A stretch of 64,000 nt of DNA from Pararobbsia alpina (GTDB lineage: Bacteria; Pseudomonadota; Gammaproteobacteria; Burkholderiales; Burkholderiaceae). The notes beneath the pieces are model-generated. The model was given only the letters and a program-made list of their open reading frames with translations, made no database searches and had not been told where the DNA came from. Numbering within the stretch: the first letter of the stretch is position 1; each line of letters begins with the position of its first letter. Shown here one piece after another: positions 46,861-55,099 of the stretch. The position numbers and the translations under genes were made by a program. The stretch covers positions 1-64,000 of the forward strand of contig NZ_CADIKM010000007.1 in assembly GCF_902859895.1 (NCBI RefSeq), read 5' to 3'.

Positions 46861-47031
46861 ATGACGCAATCTCCCGGTTCAACTCGGTTTCACGAAGACA
46901 AGCGGTCACAATTGCGTATTGAAGACGAGGCACGCATGGAAAAGCTCCGGCTCGGCTGTGCAAACCTGGATTCGCATGTTGCGAAATGGCGTTACGCGCC
47001 CGATCCCGTCAAATCGGTGCGCAAGGACTGA
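46861..47031 (+). CDS. Small hypothetical protein (56 residues)
   Basis: A short frame with GAGG six bases before its ATG. The product is highly charged (FHEDKRSQLRIEDEARMEK, VAKWRYAPDPVKSVRKD) with one predicted helix and no membrane segment. A strong intrinsic terminator follows about 100 bases downstream, which supports a real short transcript. I do not recognise the protein. Confidence 0.45.
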   Translation: MTQSPGSTRFHEDKRSQLRIEDEARMEKLRLGCANLDSHVAKWRYAPDPVKSVRKD

Positions 47032-47364
47032 CGGATCACTTTCCGATTCGCAACTCGCCCCGCGCCAGCGGGTGGGGCAGGGTGACAACGATGACGAACG
47101 CTGGCGAATATCGGCAACGCATGTGGCAATACAAAGGCCCCCGGGATTGCTCCGCGGGCCTTTGGCTTTTTTAAGGCCGACGAGGCACATGCGACCGCGA
47201 CATTCGAGGCGTTCGCGAAAGATTCGATTCGAATCCACGCGAAAAACGCGAGATGCGGCCGAATGGCACCGCATTTGCATGGATGGTGCGCTGAGCGGTG
47301 GTTATAATCGATTGCACGAGCGCGTGTGCCGCGAATAGGTGCGAGGCGTGTGAAGGAGGCGGCA
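47032..47364. other. Intergenic region before the DUF4126 gene
   Basis: Holds the terminator at 47133-47172, a palindrome GATTCGAATC within a wider TTCGCG...CGCGAA inverted pair near 47210-47245, and a perfect -10-like TATAAT at 47303-47308, about 57 bases before the DUF4126 start. No gene is seen. Confidence 0.45.
47133..47172 (+). terminator. Intrinsic terminator
   Basis: Twelve-base stem AAAGGCCCCCGG/CCGCGGGCCTTT with one mismatch, followed by GGCTTTTTT. It ends the transcript of the small gene upstream. Confidence 0.85.
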
Positions 47365-47979
47365 ATGCTTTCAGCAATATCTTTGTCGGCCGGCCTGGCC
47401 TGGGCCAGCGGCTTACGTTTGTATCTGACGATCGCCTTGGTCGGTGTCTGTGCGGCCATGGGGCTGGTCCATCTGCCTCCCGAGCTTGCCGTGCTCGCGT
47501 CCCCCTGGGTCATCGGTGCCGCCGTCGTGCTCGCAGTCATTGAATTTCTCGCCGACAAGATTCCCGCCTTCGATTCGCTCTGGGACGCCATCCATACTTT
47601 GATCCGGATTCCCGCCGGTGCCCTGCTCGCCGCCGCGGCGCTCGGCCATGCCGATCCTTCGATGCAGACCCTGGCCGCGCTGGCCGGTGGCACGCTCGCG
47701 GGCACGGCACACCTGACCAAGGCCGGTAGCCGGGTGCTGATCAATATGTCGCCGGAACCGCTGTCGAACTGGATCGCCTCGATCGCCGAGGACGTGCTGA
47801 TGGTCGTCGGCCTGATGCTTGCCCTGTTTCTCCCGCTGGTATTCCTCGTGCTGCTGATCAGCTTCCTGTGTTTCGCAGGCTGGGTGCTGCCGCGCCTCTG
47901 GCGAGGCGTACAGGGAGGCTGGCGCGGCATGGCGACGCATATGCTGGGGGTTGAACCGCTCGGGAGCAAGCACGAGTGA
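47365..47979 (+). CDS. DUF4126 membrane protein
   Basis: A 204-residue inner-membrane protein with about five helices. Features are SAISLSAGLAWASGLRLYLT at the start, SPWVIGAAVVLAVIEFLADK, IPAFDSLWDAIHTLIRIPAG and AGTAHLTKAGSRVLINMSPE, matching the DUF4126 pattern. No function is known. AAGGAG lies eight bases before the ATG, which fixes this start over an upstream one. The stop overlaps the GTG of the large permease that follows. Confidence 0.85.
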   Translation: MLSAISLSAGLAWASGLRLYLTIALVGVCAAMGLVHLPPELAVLASPWVIGAAVVLAVIEFLADKIPAFDSLWDAIHTLIRIPAGALLAAAALGHADPSMQTLAALAGGTLAGTAHLTKAGSRVLINMSPEPLSNWIASIAEDVLMVVGLMLALFLPLVFLVLLISFLCFAGWVLPRLWRGVQGGWRGMATHMLGVEPLGSKHE

Positions 47980-50591
47980 CCGCAGTCAGCACCAGCACCA
48001 GCACCGCCGCACCCCGCCGTCCTTCCGCCTTAGCCGAGATCTTGCGCCAGTCCTTGAGAATGACCGTGCGCGACTGGCGCGCCGGCGAACTCACGATGCT
48101 ACTGCTCGCCTTGGTCCTCGCGGTTGCCGCATTGACCAGCGTCGGTTTTGTCGGTGACCGTCTGCGCCAGGGGCTCGAGCGCGACGCGCGCAAGATGATC
48201 GGCGCGGATCTAGTGGTTCGGGCCGATCATCCGGTCGGCGAGGCGTTCATGGCGCAGGCGCGCGCGCATGGACTGCAAACCGCGACCACCGCGATTTTCC
48301 CAAGCATGGTGTCGGCGAACAACGGCTCCGATGCGAGCCGGCTCGCCGCGCTCAAGGCCGTCTCGCCCGGGTATCCGTTGCGCGGCGAGATACGCATCAG
48401 GACTGGCGCGGGCGCGGCCGACCAGGCGGCTGCGCGGATTCCCGAGCCGGGTACCGTCTGGGTCGATCCTTCGCTGCTCGATGCGCTTCACCTCAAGATC
48501 GGTGACACGCTCAAGCTCGGCGTGCGCAATTTCCAGATCGCGGCGGTCATCACACGCGAACTTGACCGCGGTTTCTCATTTGTCAGTTTCTCGCCTCGCG
48601 TGATGCTCGATGCAGCGGATCTGCCGTCGACGCATCTGGTCGGCTATGGCAGCCGGGTCACCTATCGTCTGCTTGTCGCGGGTGCGGATCCCGGGGTCGC
48701 GCAGTTCACGCAATGGGCACGGGCACAGGTCGACGGGGGTACGGACAAGAGCAGCGCCGAAAACGACAGGCTGCGTGGCATGTCGATCGAGACGGTCGAC
48801 GACGGGCAGCCCCAGGTGCGCGATACGCTGAGCCGCGCGCGCCATTTCCTGACGCTCGTGGCCTTGCTGACCGCGCTGCTCGCCGCGGTGGCGATCGCGA
48901 TGGCCGCTCAACGTTATATGCGCCGCCATCTCGACGGTTGCGCGGTGATGCGCTGTCTTGGCGCGAGCCGTGCGCAGATGCGCGCATGGTTCATCATCGA
49001 ATTCCTGTTGATCGGCTTCGTTGGGAGCGCGCTCGGTGTGCTGATCGGTTACGGCGGTCATGAGATCCTGCTGCGCTGGCTCGGCCAGTTGATTGACGTC
49101 GTGCTTCCCGCGCCCACGCTTTGGCCGGTCGCCGAAGGTATCGCCGCCGGGCTCGTGCTGTTGCTTGGTTTCGCGGTGCCGCCGCTGCTGCCGCTCACGC
49201 AGGTGCCGCCCGCACTCGTGCTCCGGCGCGAACTGGGCGATGCCGCGCGCATCGCCTGGCTTGCCTATACGGTGGGTGTCGCGCTGTTCGCGAGTCTGCT
49301 GATCATCGCAGCGGGCGAGTGGAAGCTCGGCGGGATTGTTGCAGGAGGCTTTGCCGGTGGCCTGTTGGTATTCGGGGTGATCTCGCGTCTTGTGTTGCAC
49401 GGCCTCTCGCGCGCAGCGCGTGGGGGCAGGGCCACGCGTGCATTCTCGGGGCTCGGCTGGCGCTATGCGCTGGCTTCTCTCGAACGGCGCGGCGTGGCGA
49501 GCGCGCTGCAGATCACCGCGCTCGGTATCGGCTTGATGTGCCTGCTGCTGCTCGGGATGACGCGCAACGACCTGATCGACGGCTGGCGCAAATCAACGCC
49601 GCCCGACGCGCCCAACCAGTTCGTCATCGATATCCAGCCCGACCAGCGCGCCGGCGTGCTCGATCTCATGAAGCAGCAGGGCTATCCCGATCTCACGCTT
49701 GCGCCGATGGTGCGTGGCCGGCTGGTCGCGATCGCGGGCCGCAAGGTGAATCCCGACGATTACAAGGACAACGAGACCCGGCGCCTCGTCGATCGCGAGT
49801 TCAATCTTTCCTATACGACCGAGCTTGCGCCGGACAACCGCGTGGTGTCCGGCAAATGGTTCGGCGACGATCGTGCGCCGCAGATCTCGCTTGAGCAGGG
49901 GATGGCCAAGCGCCTGCATATCAAGGTCGGCGACCAGATGCGTTTCGACGTGGCAGGCCAGCAGATCGATGCCCCTGTGACCAGCATCCGCACACTCGAC
50001 TGGGGCACGTTCCGCGTGAATTTCTTCGCGGTGCTGCCACCCACCGCGCTCGCCGATTTTCCGGCGACCTTCATCACGGCATTCCGCCTGCCACCCGGGG
50101 AAGCAGGGCAGGCCACCGTTGATGCGCTGGTGCACCGGTATCCGAACCTGACCGTCATCGATACCGGGCAGATCATCGCGCAGATGCAGCGGATTCTCGA
50201 CCAGGTCATCAGTGCCGTGCAGTTCCTGTTCGTATTTACGCTCGCGGCCGGGATACTCGTGCTCTACGCGGCGCTCGCGGGCACGCGCGACGAGCGCACA
50301 CGCGAGGCCGCGCTGCTGCGCGCGCTCGGCGCCTCGCAGGCACAGATTCGCGCCGTGCAGGTGACCGAATTCGTCGTGGTCGGCGGCCTCGCCGGCCTGC
50401 TCGCGGCGCTCGGTGCACAAACGATCGGCTGGGTGCTCGCCGACCGCGTGTTCCAGTTCCACCTCGCGCTCAGCGCGTGGCTGCCATTCGTGGGACTCGC
50501 GGCGGGCATCGTCTGCGCGACGGCGGGCGGATGGTTCGGTCTGCGGCAGGTGCTCAAGCGGCCCGCGCTCCAGTCACTGCGGGACGCCTGA
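47976..50591 (+). CDS. FtsX/MacB-like ABC transporter permease, YbbP type
   Basis: An 871-residue inner-membrane protein with the YbbP layout: one N-terminal helix, a periplasmic MacB-PCD domain, an FtsX core of three helices (about 285-400), further helices, a second periplasmic domain, and a second FtsX core at the C-terminus (QFLFVFTLAAGILVLYAALA, RTREAALLRALGASQAQIRA). Such permeases normally work with a YbbA/LolD-type ATPase in lipoprotein or lipid extraction. No ATPase gene flanks it here. The start is a GTG overlapping the DUF4126 stop. It converges on the LOG gene 15 bases away. Confidence 0.88.
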   Translation: MTAVSTSTSTAAPRRPSALAEILRQSLRMTVRDWRAGELTMLLLALVLAVAALTSVGFVGDRLRQGLERDARKMIGADLVVRADHPVGEAFMAQARAHGLQTATTAIFPSMVSANNGSDASRLAALKAVSPGYPLRGEIRIRTGAGAADQAAARIPEPGTVWVDPSLLDALHLKIGDTLKLGVRNFQIAAVITRELDRGFSFVSFSPRVMLDAADLPSTHLVGYGSRVTYRLLVAGADPGVAQFTQWARAQVDGGTDKSSAENDRLRGMSIETVDDGQPQVRDTLSRARHFLTLVALLTALLAAVAIAMAAQRYMRRHLDGCAVMRCLGASRAQMRAWFIIEFLLIGFVGSALGVLIGYGGHEILLRWLGQLIDVVLPAPTLWPVAEGIAAGLVLLLGFAVPPLLPLTQVPPALVLRRELGDAARIAWLAYTVGVALFASLLIIAAGEWKLGGIVAGGFAGGLLVFGVISRLVLHGLSRAARGGRATRAFSGLGWRYALASLERRGVASALQITALGIGLMCLLLLGMTRNDLIDGWRKSTPPDAPNQFVIDIQPDQRAGVLDLMKQQGYPDLTLAPMVRGRLVAIAGRKVNPDDYKDNETRRLVDREFNLSYTTELAPDNRVVSGKWFGDDRAPQISLEQGMAKRLHIKVGDQMRFDVAGQQIDAPVTSIRTLDWGTFRVNFFAVLPPTALADFPATFITAFRLPPGEAGQATVDALVHRYPNLTVIDTGQIIAQMQRILDQVISAVQFLFVFTLAAGILVLYAALAGTRDERTREAALLRALGASQAQIRAVQVTEFVVVGGLAGLLAALGAQTIGWVLADRVFQFHLALSAWLPFVGLAAGIVCATAGGWFGLRQVLKRPALQSLRDA

Positions 50592-50606
50592 TCAAGACCC
50601 GCGTGA

Positions 50607-51194
50607 TCAGACCTCGTCGCGATGTTCGGCCCACTTGTCACGGGAGGGCGGCGAATAGCGCTGGAGCTTGTCGAGCAGTACCGGGGTCGAGTCGGCGAAC
50701 TGCAACAGGTCCGCAAACTCACGCCGCATGAAGCCGGCGCTAACCGTGTGGTCGAGCATCGCCTTCAAGGGGGCGAAGTACTGCGCGACATTGAGCACGC
50801 CAACCGGCTTGTGATGATAGCCGAGCTGCGCCCATGTATAGACTTCGAACAGTTCTTCGTAGGTACCGACGCCGCCGGGCAGCGCGACGAACGCATCCGA
50901 GAGATCGGCCATCATCTTCTTGCGCTCGTGCATGTCCTTGACGACATGGAGTTCCGTCAGGCTGGTGTGACCGACTTCCTTCGACAGCAGCAGTTCGGGA
51001 ATCACGCCGATCGCTGTGCCGCCGGCCGCCAACACCTCGTCTGCGACAATGCCCATCAGGCCGACCCTGCCGCCGCCGTAGACCAGCGTCAGTCCGGCCC
51101 CGGCGAGCGCGCGCCCGAAACCGCGCGCCGCTTCGGCATAAGCCGGCTGCGCACCCGGCGAAGAACCGCAATAAACACAGACCGAACGAATCAT
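50607..51194 (-). CDS. LOG-family protein (TIGR00730, cytokinin-riboside phosphoribohydrolase-like)
   Basis: A 195-residue Rossmann-fold enzyme. The signature PGGVGTYEELFEV (PGGxGTxxE) and the N-terminal VCVYCGSSPG with TLVYGGGRVGLMGIVADEV match the LOG family, whose members cleave the ribose-phosphate of nucleotides. Bacterial homologues act on AMP or cytokinin-like nucleotides. The cellular role here is not evident. The HERKKMM segment, also conserved, is present. An octamer repeat lies 77-100 bases upstream of its start. Confidence 0.92.
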   Translation of the reverse strand: MIRSVCVYCGSSPGAQPAYAEAARGFGRALAGAGLTLVYGGGRVGLMGIVADEVLAAGGTAIGVIPELLLSKEVGHTSLTELHVVKDMHERKKMMADLSDAFVALPGGVGTYEELFEVYTWAQLGYHHKPVGVLNVAQYFAPLKAMLDHTVSAGFMRREFADLLQFADSTPVLLDKLQRYSPPSRDKWAEHRDEV

Positions 51195-51270
51195 CGAGCC
51201 CTCTCTATCGGTTGATCAAGCGCTCATGATGCCGCAGTTCGCCCGGTTCGGGCTGTTCCACTTGCTTCGC

Positions 51271-51294
51271 CCTGTTCCCCTGTTCCCCTGTTCT
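51271..51294. repeat. Short tandem repeat, octamer CCTGTTCC x3
   Basis: Two perfect copies and a third with a final T. It lies between the TetR gene stop and the start of the LOG gene. Confidence 0.8.
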
Positions 51295-51337
51295 TCCACC
51301 GATCTACATCGCCCTTCAATTGCACTTTCACCGCGCT

Positions 51338-52039
51338 TCAGCTGACTTCCTTCGGCGTACGGTAATCGTGAAACTCGCGGCGTGGCAGCTTGCCTGAGAC
51401 GAGGTCATCGAACAGCCGACGCGAGCGGCCGCGCAGATACGGCGCCATCAGCGACAGGATTTGCACGCTGACCTGATGCAGCTCGGCCTGGATCGCATCC
51501 TGGTCGTTGTATTTGCGCGGGTTCATGACGAACTGGTACGACAGCCAATATGTCGCGATCACCCCGATATTGGTCGCGATGACCTTGATCTCTTCGGGTG
51601 TCGCGACCATTTCGTCGTCGGCCACGAGGATCTCGCACATATCCTGTGCGAAGCGGACCTTGTGTCCGATGATCTGCTTGAAGTGGGTTTCGAGGGTCCG
51701 GTTGCGCGCGAGCAGGTCGTTGAGGTCGCGGTACAGGAACCGGTAGGTCCAGGTGAAGTCGGCCATGTACTGCAGATAGGCCCAGACTTCGTCGATGGTC
51801 GGCTTGTGGTCTTCGGGAAACCGCAGGCGCCGTTCGATCTCCAGCTCGAACTGAGCGAAGATGCTGTTGATGATGTCGTCTTTGTTGCGGAAATGGTAGT
51901 ACAGGTTGCCCGGACTGATGTCCATTTCCTCGGCGATTGTCGTGGTCGTCACGTTGGGCTCGCCGATCTGGTTGAAGAGCTTCAACGACAATTCGAGAAT
52001 ACGCTCCCGGGTGCGACGAGGTGGTTTCGCTTCCGCCAT
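51338..52039 (-). CDS. TetR/AcrR-family transcriptional regulator
   Basis: A 233-residue regulator. The helix-turn-helix spans about residues 12-57 (RERILELSLKLFNQIGEPNV, TTTTIAEEMDISPGNLYYHF, RNKDDI). The C-terminal domain (ELEIERRLRFPEDHKPTIDE, WTYRFLYRDLNDLLARN) is of the type seen in lipid- or fatty-acid-related regulators of Betaproteobacteria. Start MAEAKPPRRTRER was preferred over an ATG 33 bases upstream. A near-palindromic AACCGATCGTT just upstream (around 52077-52088) could be its operator. dgkA precedes it on the same strand with 52 bases between. Confidence 0.88.
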   Translation of the reverse strand: MAEAKPPRRTRERILELSLKLFNQIGEPNVTTTTIAEEMDISPGNLYYHFRNKDDIINSIFAQFELEIERRLRFPEDHKPTIDEVWAYLQYMADFTWTYRFLYRDLNDLLARNRTLETHFKQIIGHKVRFAQDMCEILVADDEMVATPEEIKVIATNIGVIATYWLSYQFVMNPRKYNDQDAIQAELHQVSVQILSLMAPYLRGRSRRLFDDLVSGKLPRREFHDYRTPKEVS

Positions 52040-52091
52040 GTTTACGGCCCCTGCAGAATATACCCGGGCCATTATAAACCGATCGTTCGAT

Positions 52092-52502
52092 TTACTTGAA
52101 CCAATGAAGCACGACCGGCCCCGCCAGCAACACCCAGGTCAGCAGGCACAGCAGCAGGGCGACCATGACCGCCGCACTGCCGAAGTCCTTCGCGCGCTTG
52201 GAGAGCTCGTGGAGATCGAGCGAAATGCGGTCGATCGCGGCCTCGACGCTCGAATTCAGCAGTTCGATGATCAGCACGAGCAGCACCGAGCCGATCAGAA
52301 GCACATGCTCGACGGCCGTGACCGGGATCACGATGCCGCAGGGCACGAGGATCGCCGCGAACGTGAGCTCCTGGCGAAATGCGCTTTCCTCGCGCCAGGC
52401 ATCGCGGAACCCGTTGATCGAGTTCTTTAGAGCATGCCAGGCACGCGTAAAGCCGCGATTGCCTTTGTAGGGATTCTTCAAGGGTGGCGCGTTATTGGAC
52501 AT
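52092..52502 (-). CDS. dgkA: Diacylglycerol kinase
   Basis: Small integral-membrane kinase (136 residues, three helices) that phosphorylates diacylglycerol to phosphatidic acid. The catalytic motif ELLNSSVEAAID (ExxNxxxExxxD) and the N-terminal amphipathic AWHALKNSINGFRDAWREES are intact, and HELSKRAKDFGSAAVM completes the family pattern. It directly follows the glycosyltransferase gene (no gap) and so shares a transcript with a PlcP-like phosphatase and that transferase. It would return diacylglycerol made by PlcP to phospholipid synthesis. Confidence 0.95.
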   Translation of the reverse strand: MSNNAPPLKNPYKGNRGFTRAWHALKNSINGFRDAWREESAFRQELTFAAILVPCGIVIPVTAVEHVLLIGSVLLVLIIELLNSSVEAAIDRISLDLHELSKRAKDFGSAAVMVALLLCLLTWVLLAGPVVLHWFK

Positions 52503-53534
52503 TCAGACGGCCACATTCTCGCTTGTGGCCGCGACGTGCGGCAAGGGGCGCAGATGCGAGGCGAACTGTTCCGAAGCGGCGCGCCACGAAAACCGTTCAG
52601 CCCATGCACGTGCGTCGGCGCGATCGATCTTCAGTGCGTCGAGGCAGGCCTCACGCAGGTCTTCGTTCATGGCACCGGCCGGGCCGTCGCCAAGCACGTC
52701 GATCGGGCCCGTGACCGGAAAGGCGGCCACCGGCAGGCCGCAGGCGAGGGCCTCGAGCAGCACGAGGCCGAATGTGTCGGTGCGGCTCGGAAACACGAAC
52801 ACGTCCGCTGCCGCGTAGACCTTTGCAAGTTCGGGCTGTGACAGCACACCGAGATAGTTGACCTCAGGGTAACGTGACTTGAGCTCGGCGAGTTGCGGAC
52901 CTTCGCCGCAGACCCATTTCGAGCCGGGCAGGTCGAGTTTCAGGAAAGCCTCGACATTCTTCTCGACGGCGACCCGGCCGACATACAGGAAGATCGGTCG
53001 GGCCGTATTCAGCACCTTCGATTCCTGTGGATGGAAGATGTCGAGGTCGACGCCGCGCGACCAAAGCACGACATTGTCGAAGCCGAACTTCTCGAGGTCC
53101 TGCTTGACCACTGGCGTCGGTGCCATCACAGCCTGCGAGCGGCCGTGGAACCAGTGCAGGAAGCGATACGTCCAGGTGAGCGGCATGCCGAAACGCGCTT
53201 GCACATACTCGGGAAAGCGCGTGTGGTAGGCACTCGTGAACGGCAACTGGTGGCGCTTCGCATAGCCGCGGGCGGCCATGCCGAGTGGCCCTTCGGTCGC
53301 GATGTGCAGCGCGTCCGGCCTGAAGGCCGCGATGCGTGTGGCGACCTTGCCGCCCGGGAACAGCGACAGACGGATCTCCGGGTACGTCGGGCAGGGGAGG
53401 GTCGTGAAGTCGAGTGGCGTCAGCAGTTCGACCTGATGACCAAGCGCCGTGAGCTCGCGCGACGTGTTCTTCAACGTACGTACGACACCATTGACCTGAG
53501 GCTCCCACGCATCCGTAACGATCATGATCTTCAT
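52503..53534 (-). CDS. GT4 glycosyltransferase, Agt-like (candidate diacylglycerol glycosyltransferase)
   Basis: A 343-residue GT-B fold enzyme of family GT4. The N-terminal acceptor domain begins MKIMIVTDAWEPQVNGVVRT and includes CPTYPEIRLSLFPG, ALHIATEGPLGMAARGYA and TSAYHTRFPEY. The C-terminal donor domain has LYVGRVAVEKN, VCGEGPQLAEL and the E-x7-E type motif PSRTDTFGLVLLEALACG. This architecture fits the alpha-glycolipid synthase Agt, found beside plcP in phosphate-responsive alphaproteobacteria. AGGAG lies six bases before the ATG used. A first in-frame ATG 27 bases upstream overlaps the previous stop. The sugar donor and lipid acceptor are inferred. Confidence 0.82.
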   Translation of the reverse strand: MKIMIVTDAWEPQVNGVVRTLKNTSRELTALGHQVELLTPLDFTTLPCPTYPEIRLSLFPGGKVATRIAAFRPDALHIATEGPLGMAARGYAKRHQLPFTSAYHTRFPEYVQARFGMPLTWTYRFLHWFHGRSQAVMAPTPVVKQDLEKFGFDNVVLWSRGVDLDIFHPQESKVLNTARPIFLYVGRVAVEKNVEAFLKLDLPGSKWVCGEGPQLAELKSRYPEVNYLGVLSQPELAKVYAAADVFVFPSRTDTFGLVLLEALACGLPVAAFPVTGPIDVLGDGPAGAMNEDLREACLDALKIDRADARAWAERFSWRAASEQFASHLRPLPHVAATSENVAV

Positions 53535-53557
53535 CGCGGCTCCTGGATTGTTGTCGG

Positions 53558-54493
53558 TCATGCGGCAACCCGCGCGGGCGCGCGGCTCAGCGTTGTTCCT
53601 TCGGGGGAACGGAGCACGGTCCAGTAGATGACCTTGAGCTCGCCTTCGAATGTTTCGACGAGTGCCGACAGGCTTTCGACCCAGTCGCCATCATTGCAGT
53701 AGAGCACGCCGTCGATCTCGCGGATCTCGGCCTTGTGGATGTGGCCACAGACCACGCCGTCGCAGCCGCGCCGGCGCGCTTCGTCGGTCATGACCTTCTC
53801 GAACTGCGAGATGAAATTGACCGCATTCTTGACCTGATGCTTGAGGTACTGCGAGAGCGACCAGTACTGGAAGCCGAGGCGCGCACGGATCCGGTTGAAC
53901 CACCGGTTCAGGAGCAGGATCAGCGTGTAAAGCGAGTCGCCGACATAGGCGAGCCATTTCGCGTGCTGGATCACGCCGTCGAACAGGTCGCCATGAACCA
54001 CCCATAGCCGCTTGCCCGCGAGCGTCGTGTGGAAGGCCTCCTCGCGAATCTGAATATCACCGAACGCGTGATCGCAAAACTGGCGCGCCGATTCGTCGTG
54101 ATTGCCCGGAATATAGAAGACCTGCGTACCCTTGCGTGCCTTGCGCAGCACTTTCTGCACGACGTCGTTGTGTGCCTGCGGCCAGAACCAGCCCTTCTTG
54201 AGCTGCCAGCCGTCGATGATGTCGCCGACCAGATACAGGTACTCGGAATCGTTATGGCGCAGGAAGTCGAGCAGATAGGGTGCCTGGCAACCGCTCGTGC
54301 CCAGATGGACATCCGATAGCCAGATGGTGCGGTAGCGGTGCTGGGGTTCGTCGTCGGGGAGGAAGGCGGAGGAAGGCGGGGAGGTCGGGTCGTCGCGCAG
54401 CGCTTGCGGGGTAGGCGGGCCGCCGGTGAATGAGGGGGCATCCATGACGGTCTGACGGAACAGCGGAGGCAGGGACGTCGTCTTGGGTTTCAT
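53558..54493 (-). CDS. PlcP-like metallophosphatase (LpxH-like fold)
   Basis: A 311-residue calcineurin-fold enzyme with all metal motifs: DVHLG (Asp61, His63), GDIIDG (Asp91), GNHD (Asn131, His132), HGD and CGHIHKAEI. It would normally be annotated UDP-2,3-diacylglucosamine diphosphatase. However, its long central part (GWFWPQAHNDVVQKVLRKAR, YWSLSQYLKHQVKNAVNFIS, NDGDWVESLSALVE) resembles PlcP, the intracellular phospholipase C of phosphate-limited Sinorhizobium, which converts phospholipid to diacylglycerol. A Pho box sits upstream. The Agt-like and dgkA genes follow. The start chosen lies downstream of the predicted promoter; the first in-frame ATG (54523) would fall inside it. True LpxH activity is not excluded. 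Confidence 0.75.
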   Translation of the reverse strand: MKPKTTSLPPLFRQTVMDAPSFTGGPPTPQALRDDPTSPPSSAFLPDDEPQHRYRTIWLSDVHLGTSGCQAPYLLDFLRHNDSEYLYLVGDIIDGWQLKKGWFWPQAHNDVVQKVLRKARKGTQVFYIPGNHDESARQFCDHAFGDIQIREEAFHTTLAGKRLWVVHGDLFDGVIQHAKWLAYVGDSLYTLILLLNRWFNRIRARLGFQYWSLSQYLKHQVKNAVNFISQFEKVMTDEARRRGCDGVVCGHIHKAEIREIDGVLYCNDGDWVESLSALVETFEGELKVIYWTVLRSPEGTTLSRAPARVAA

Positions 54494-54537
54494 GGCGGCG
54501 CGGGTCGGATGCGATAGCCGCATTTCGCCAGCCGAAC

Positions 54538-54555
54538 GTGACCATACGATGACAG
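54538..54555 (-). promoter_or_regulatory. Pho box upstream of the plcP-like gene
   Basis: The minus strand reads CTGTCATCGTATGGTCAC: a perfect CTGTCAT half-site, four bases, then TGGTCAC (five of seven matches to CTGTCAC). It lies 45-62 bases before the chosen start, where PhoB would replace the -35 element. An imperfect palindrome (54553-54577) overlaps its upstream edge. Confidence 0.6.
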
Positions 54556-54583
54556 TAACAAGATCTTCTTATTACTGCCCGGT

Positions 54584-55099
54584 CTAGCGTTCCGCCAGCG
54601 GGACTAGACGCGTGCCGGCAAGGCGGTCGTGGATGAACTGCCGGTCGGTGTCGAGCGCGGTGGCCGCCGCCCAGGCGGCGATCCAGACGACGAGCAAGGC
54701 AAGCGTCAACGGCACGTTGAGTCCGAGCAGCGGGTGCATCGCGAGCGGCGGAAGCCACCAGAGCCAGGCGAGCACATAGCGTGCGACGGCCCGAGCGACC
54801 GAGACAGGCCGCAACTGTGCGTCGACCAGCCGGAGTCGCCAGGTCTTCATCGGCAGGGTCTGTCCGCCGTGTGTCCAGAACCAGACGAAATAGATGCCGA
54901 CGACGAGTCCGAGCCAACCCATCAGCCAGAGGTGGTGGGTCAACCCGTTGCGTTGCTGGGTCAGCGTGCTGAACAAATAGGCTGCAATGAAGACGACACC
55001 GAACAACAGCACTGCCTCATAGACCATGCAGAGCAGGCGCCGACGCAACGCCGGTGCCTGGCTGCCCGAATTCGCCGGCGATACCCCGGCGGTGCTCAT
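54584..55099 (-). CDS. RDD-family membrane protein
   Basis: A 171-residue inner-membrane protein with about four helices. The RDD signature begins at RRLLCMVYEAVLLFGVVFIA, continues with GGQTLPMKTWRLRLVDAQLR and ends with DTDRQFIHDRLAGTRLV, matching the conserved Arg and two Asp residues that name the family. Function is unknown; some members affect sodium or metal handling. Its start overlaps the DUF3106 stop by four bases. It is the last gene of the sigma-factor operon. Confidence 0.88.
   Translation of the reverse strand: MSTAGVSPANSGSQAPALRRRLLCMVYEAVLLFGVVFIAAYLFSTLTQQRNGLTHHLWLMGWLGLVVGIYFVWFWTHGGQTLPMKTWRLRLVDAQLRPVSVARAVARYVLAWLWWLPPLAMHPLLGLNVPLTLALLVVWIAAWAAATALDTDRQFIHDRLAGTRLVPLAER

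Noticed and set aside
53558-54493. Simple assignment as LpxH (lipid A pathway)
   Set aside because: Kept as an alternative only. The long central motifs, the GHIH form, the Agt-like and dgkA neighbours and the Pho box all fit PlcP better.
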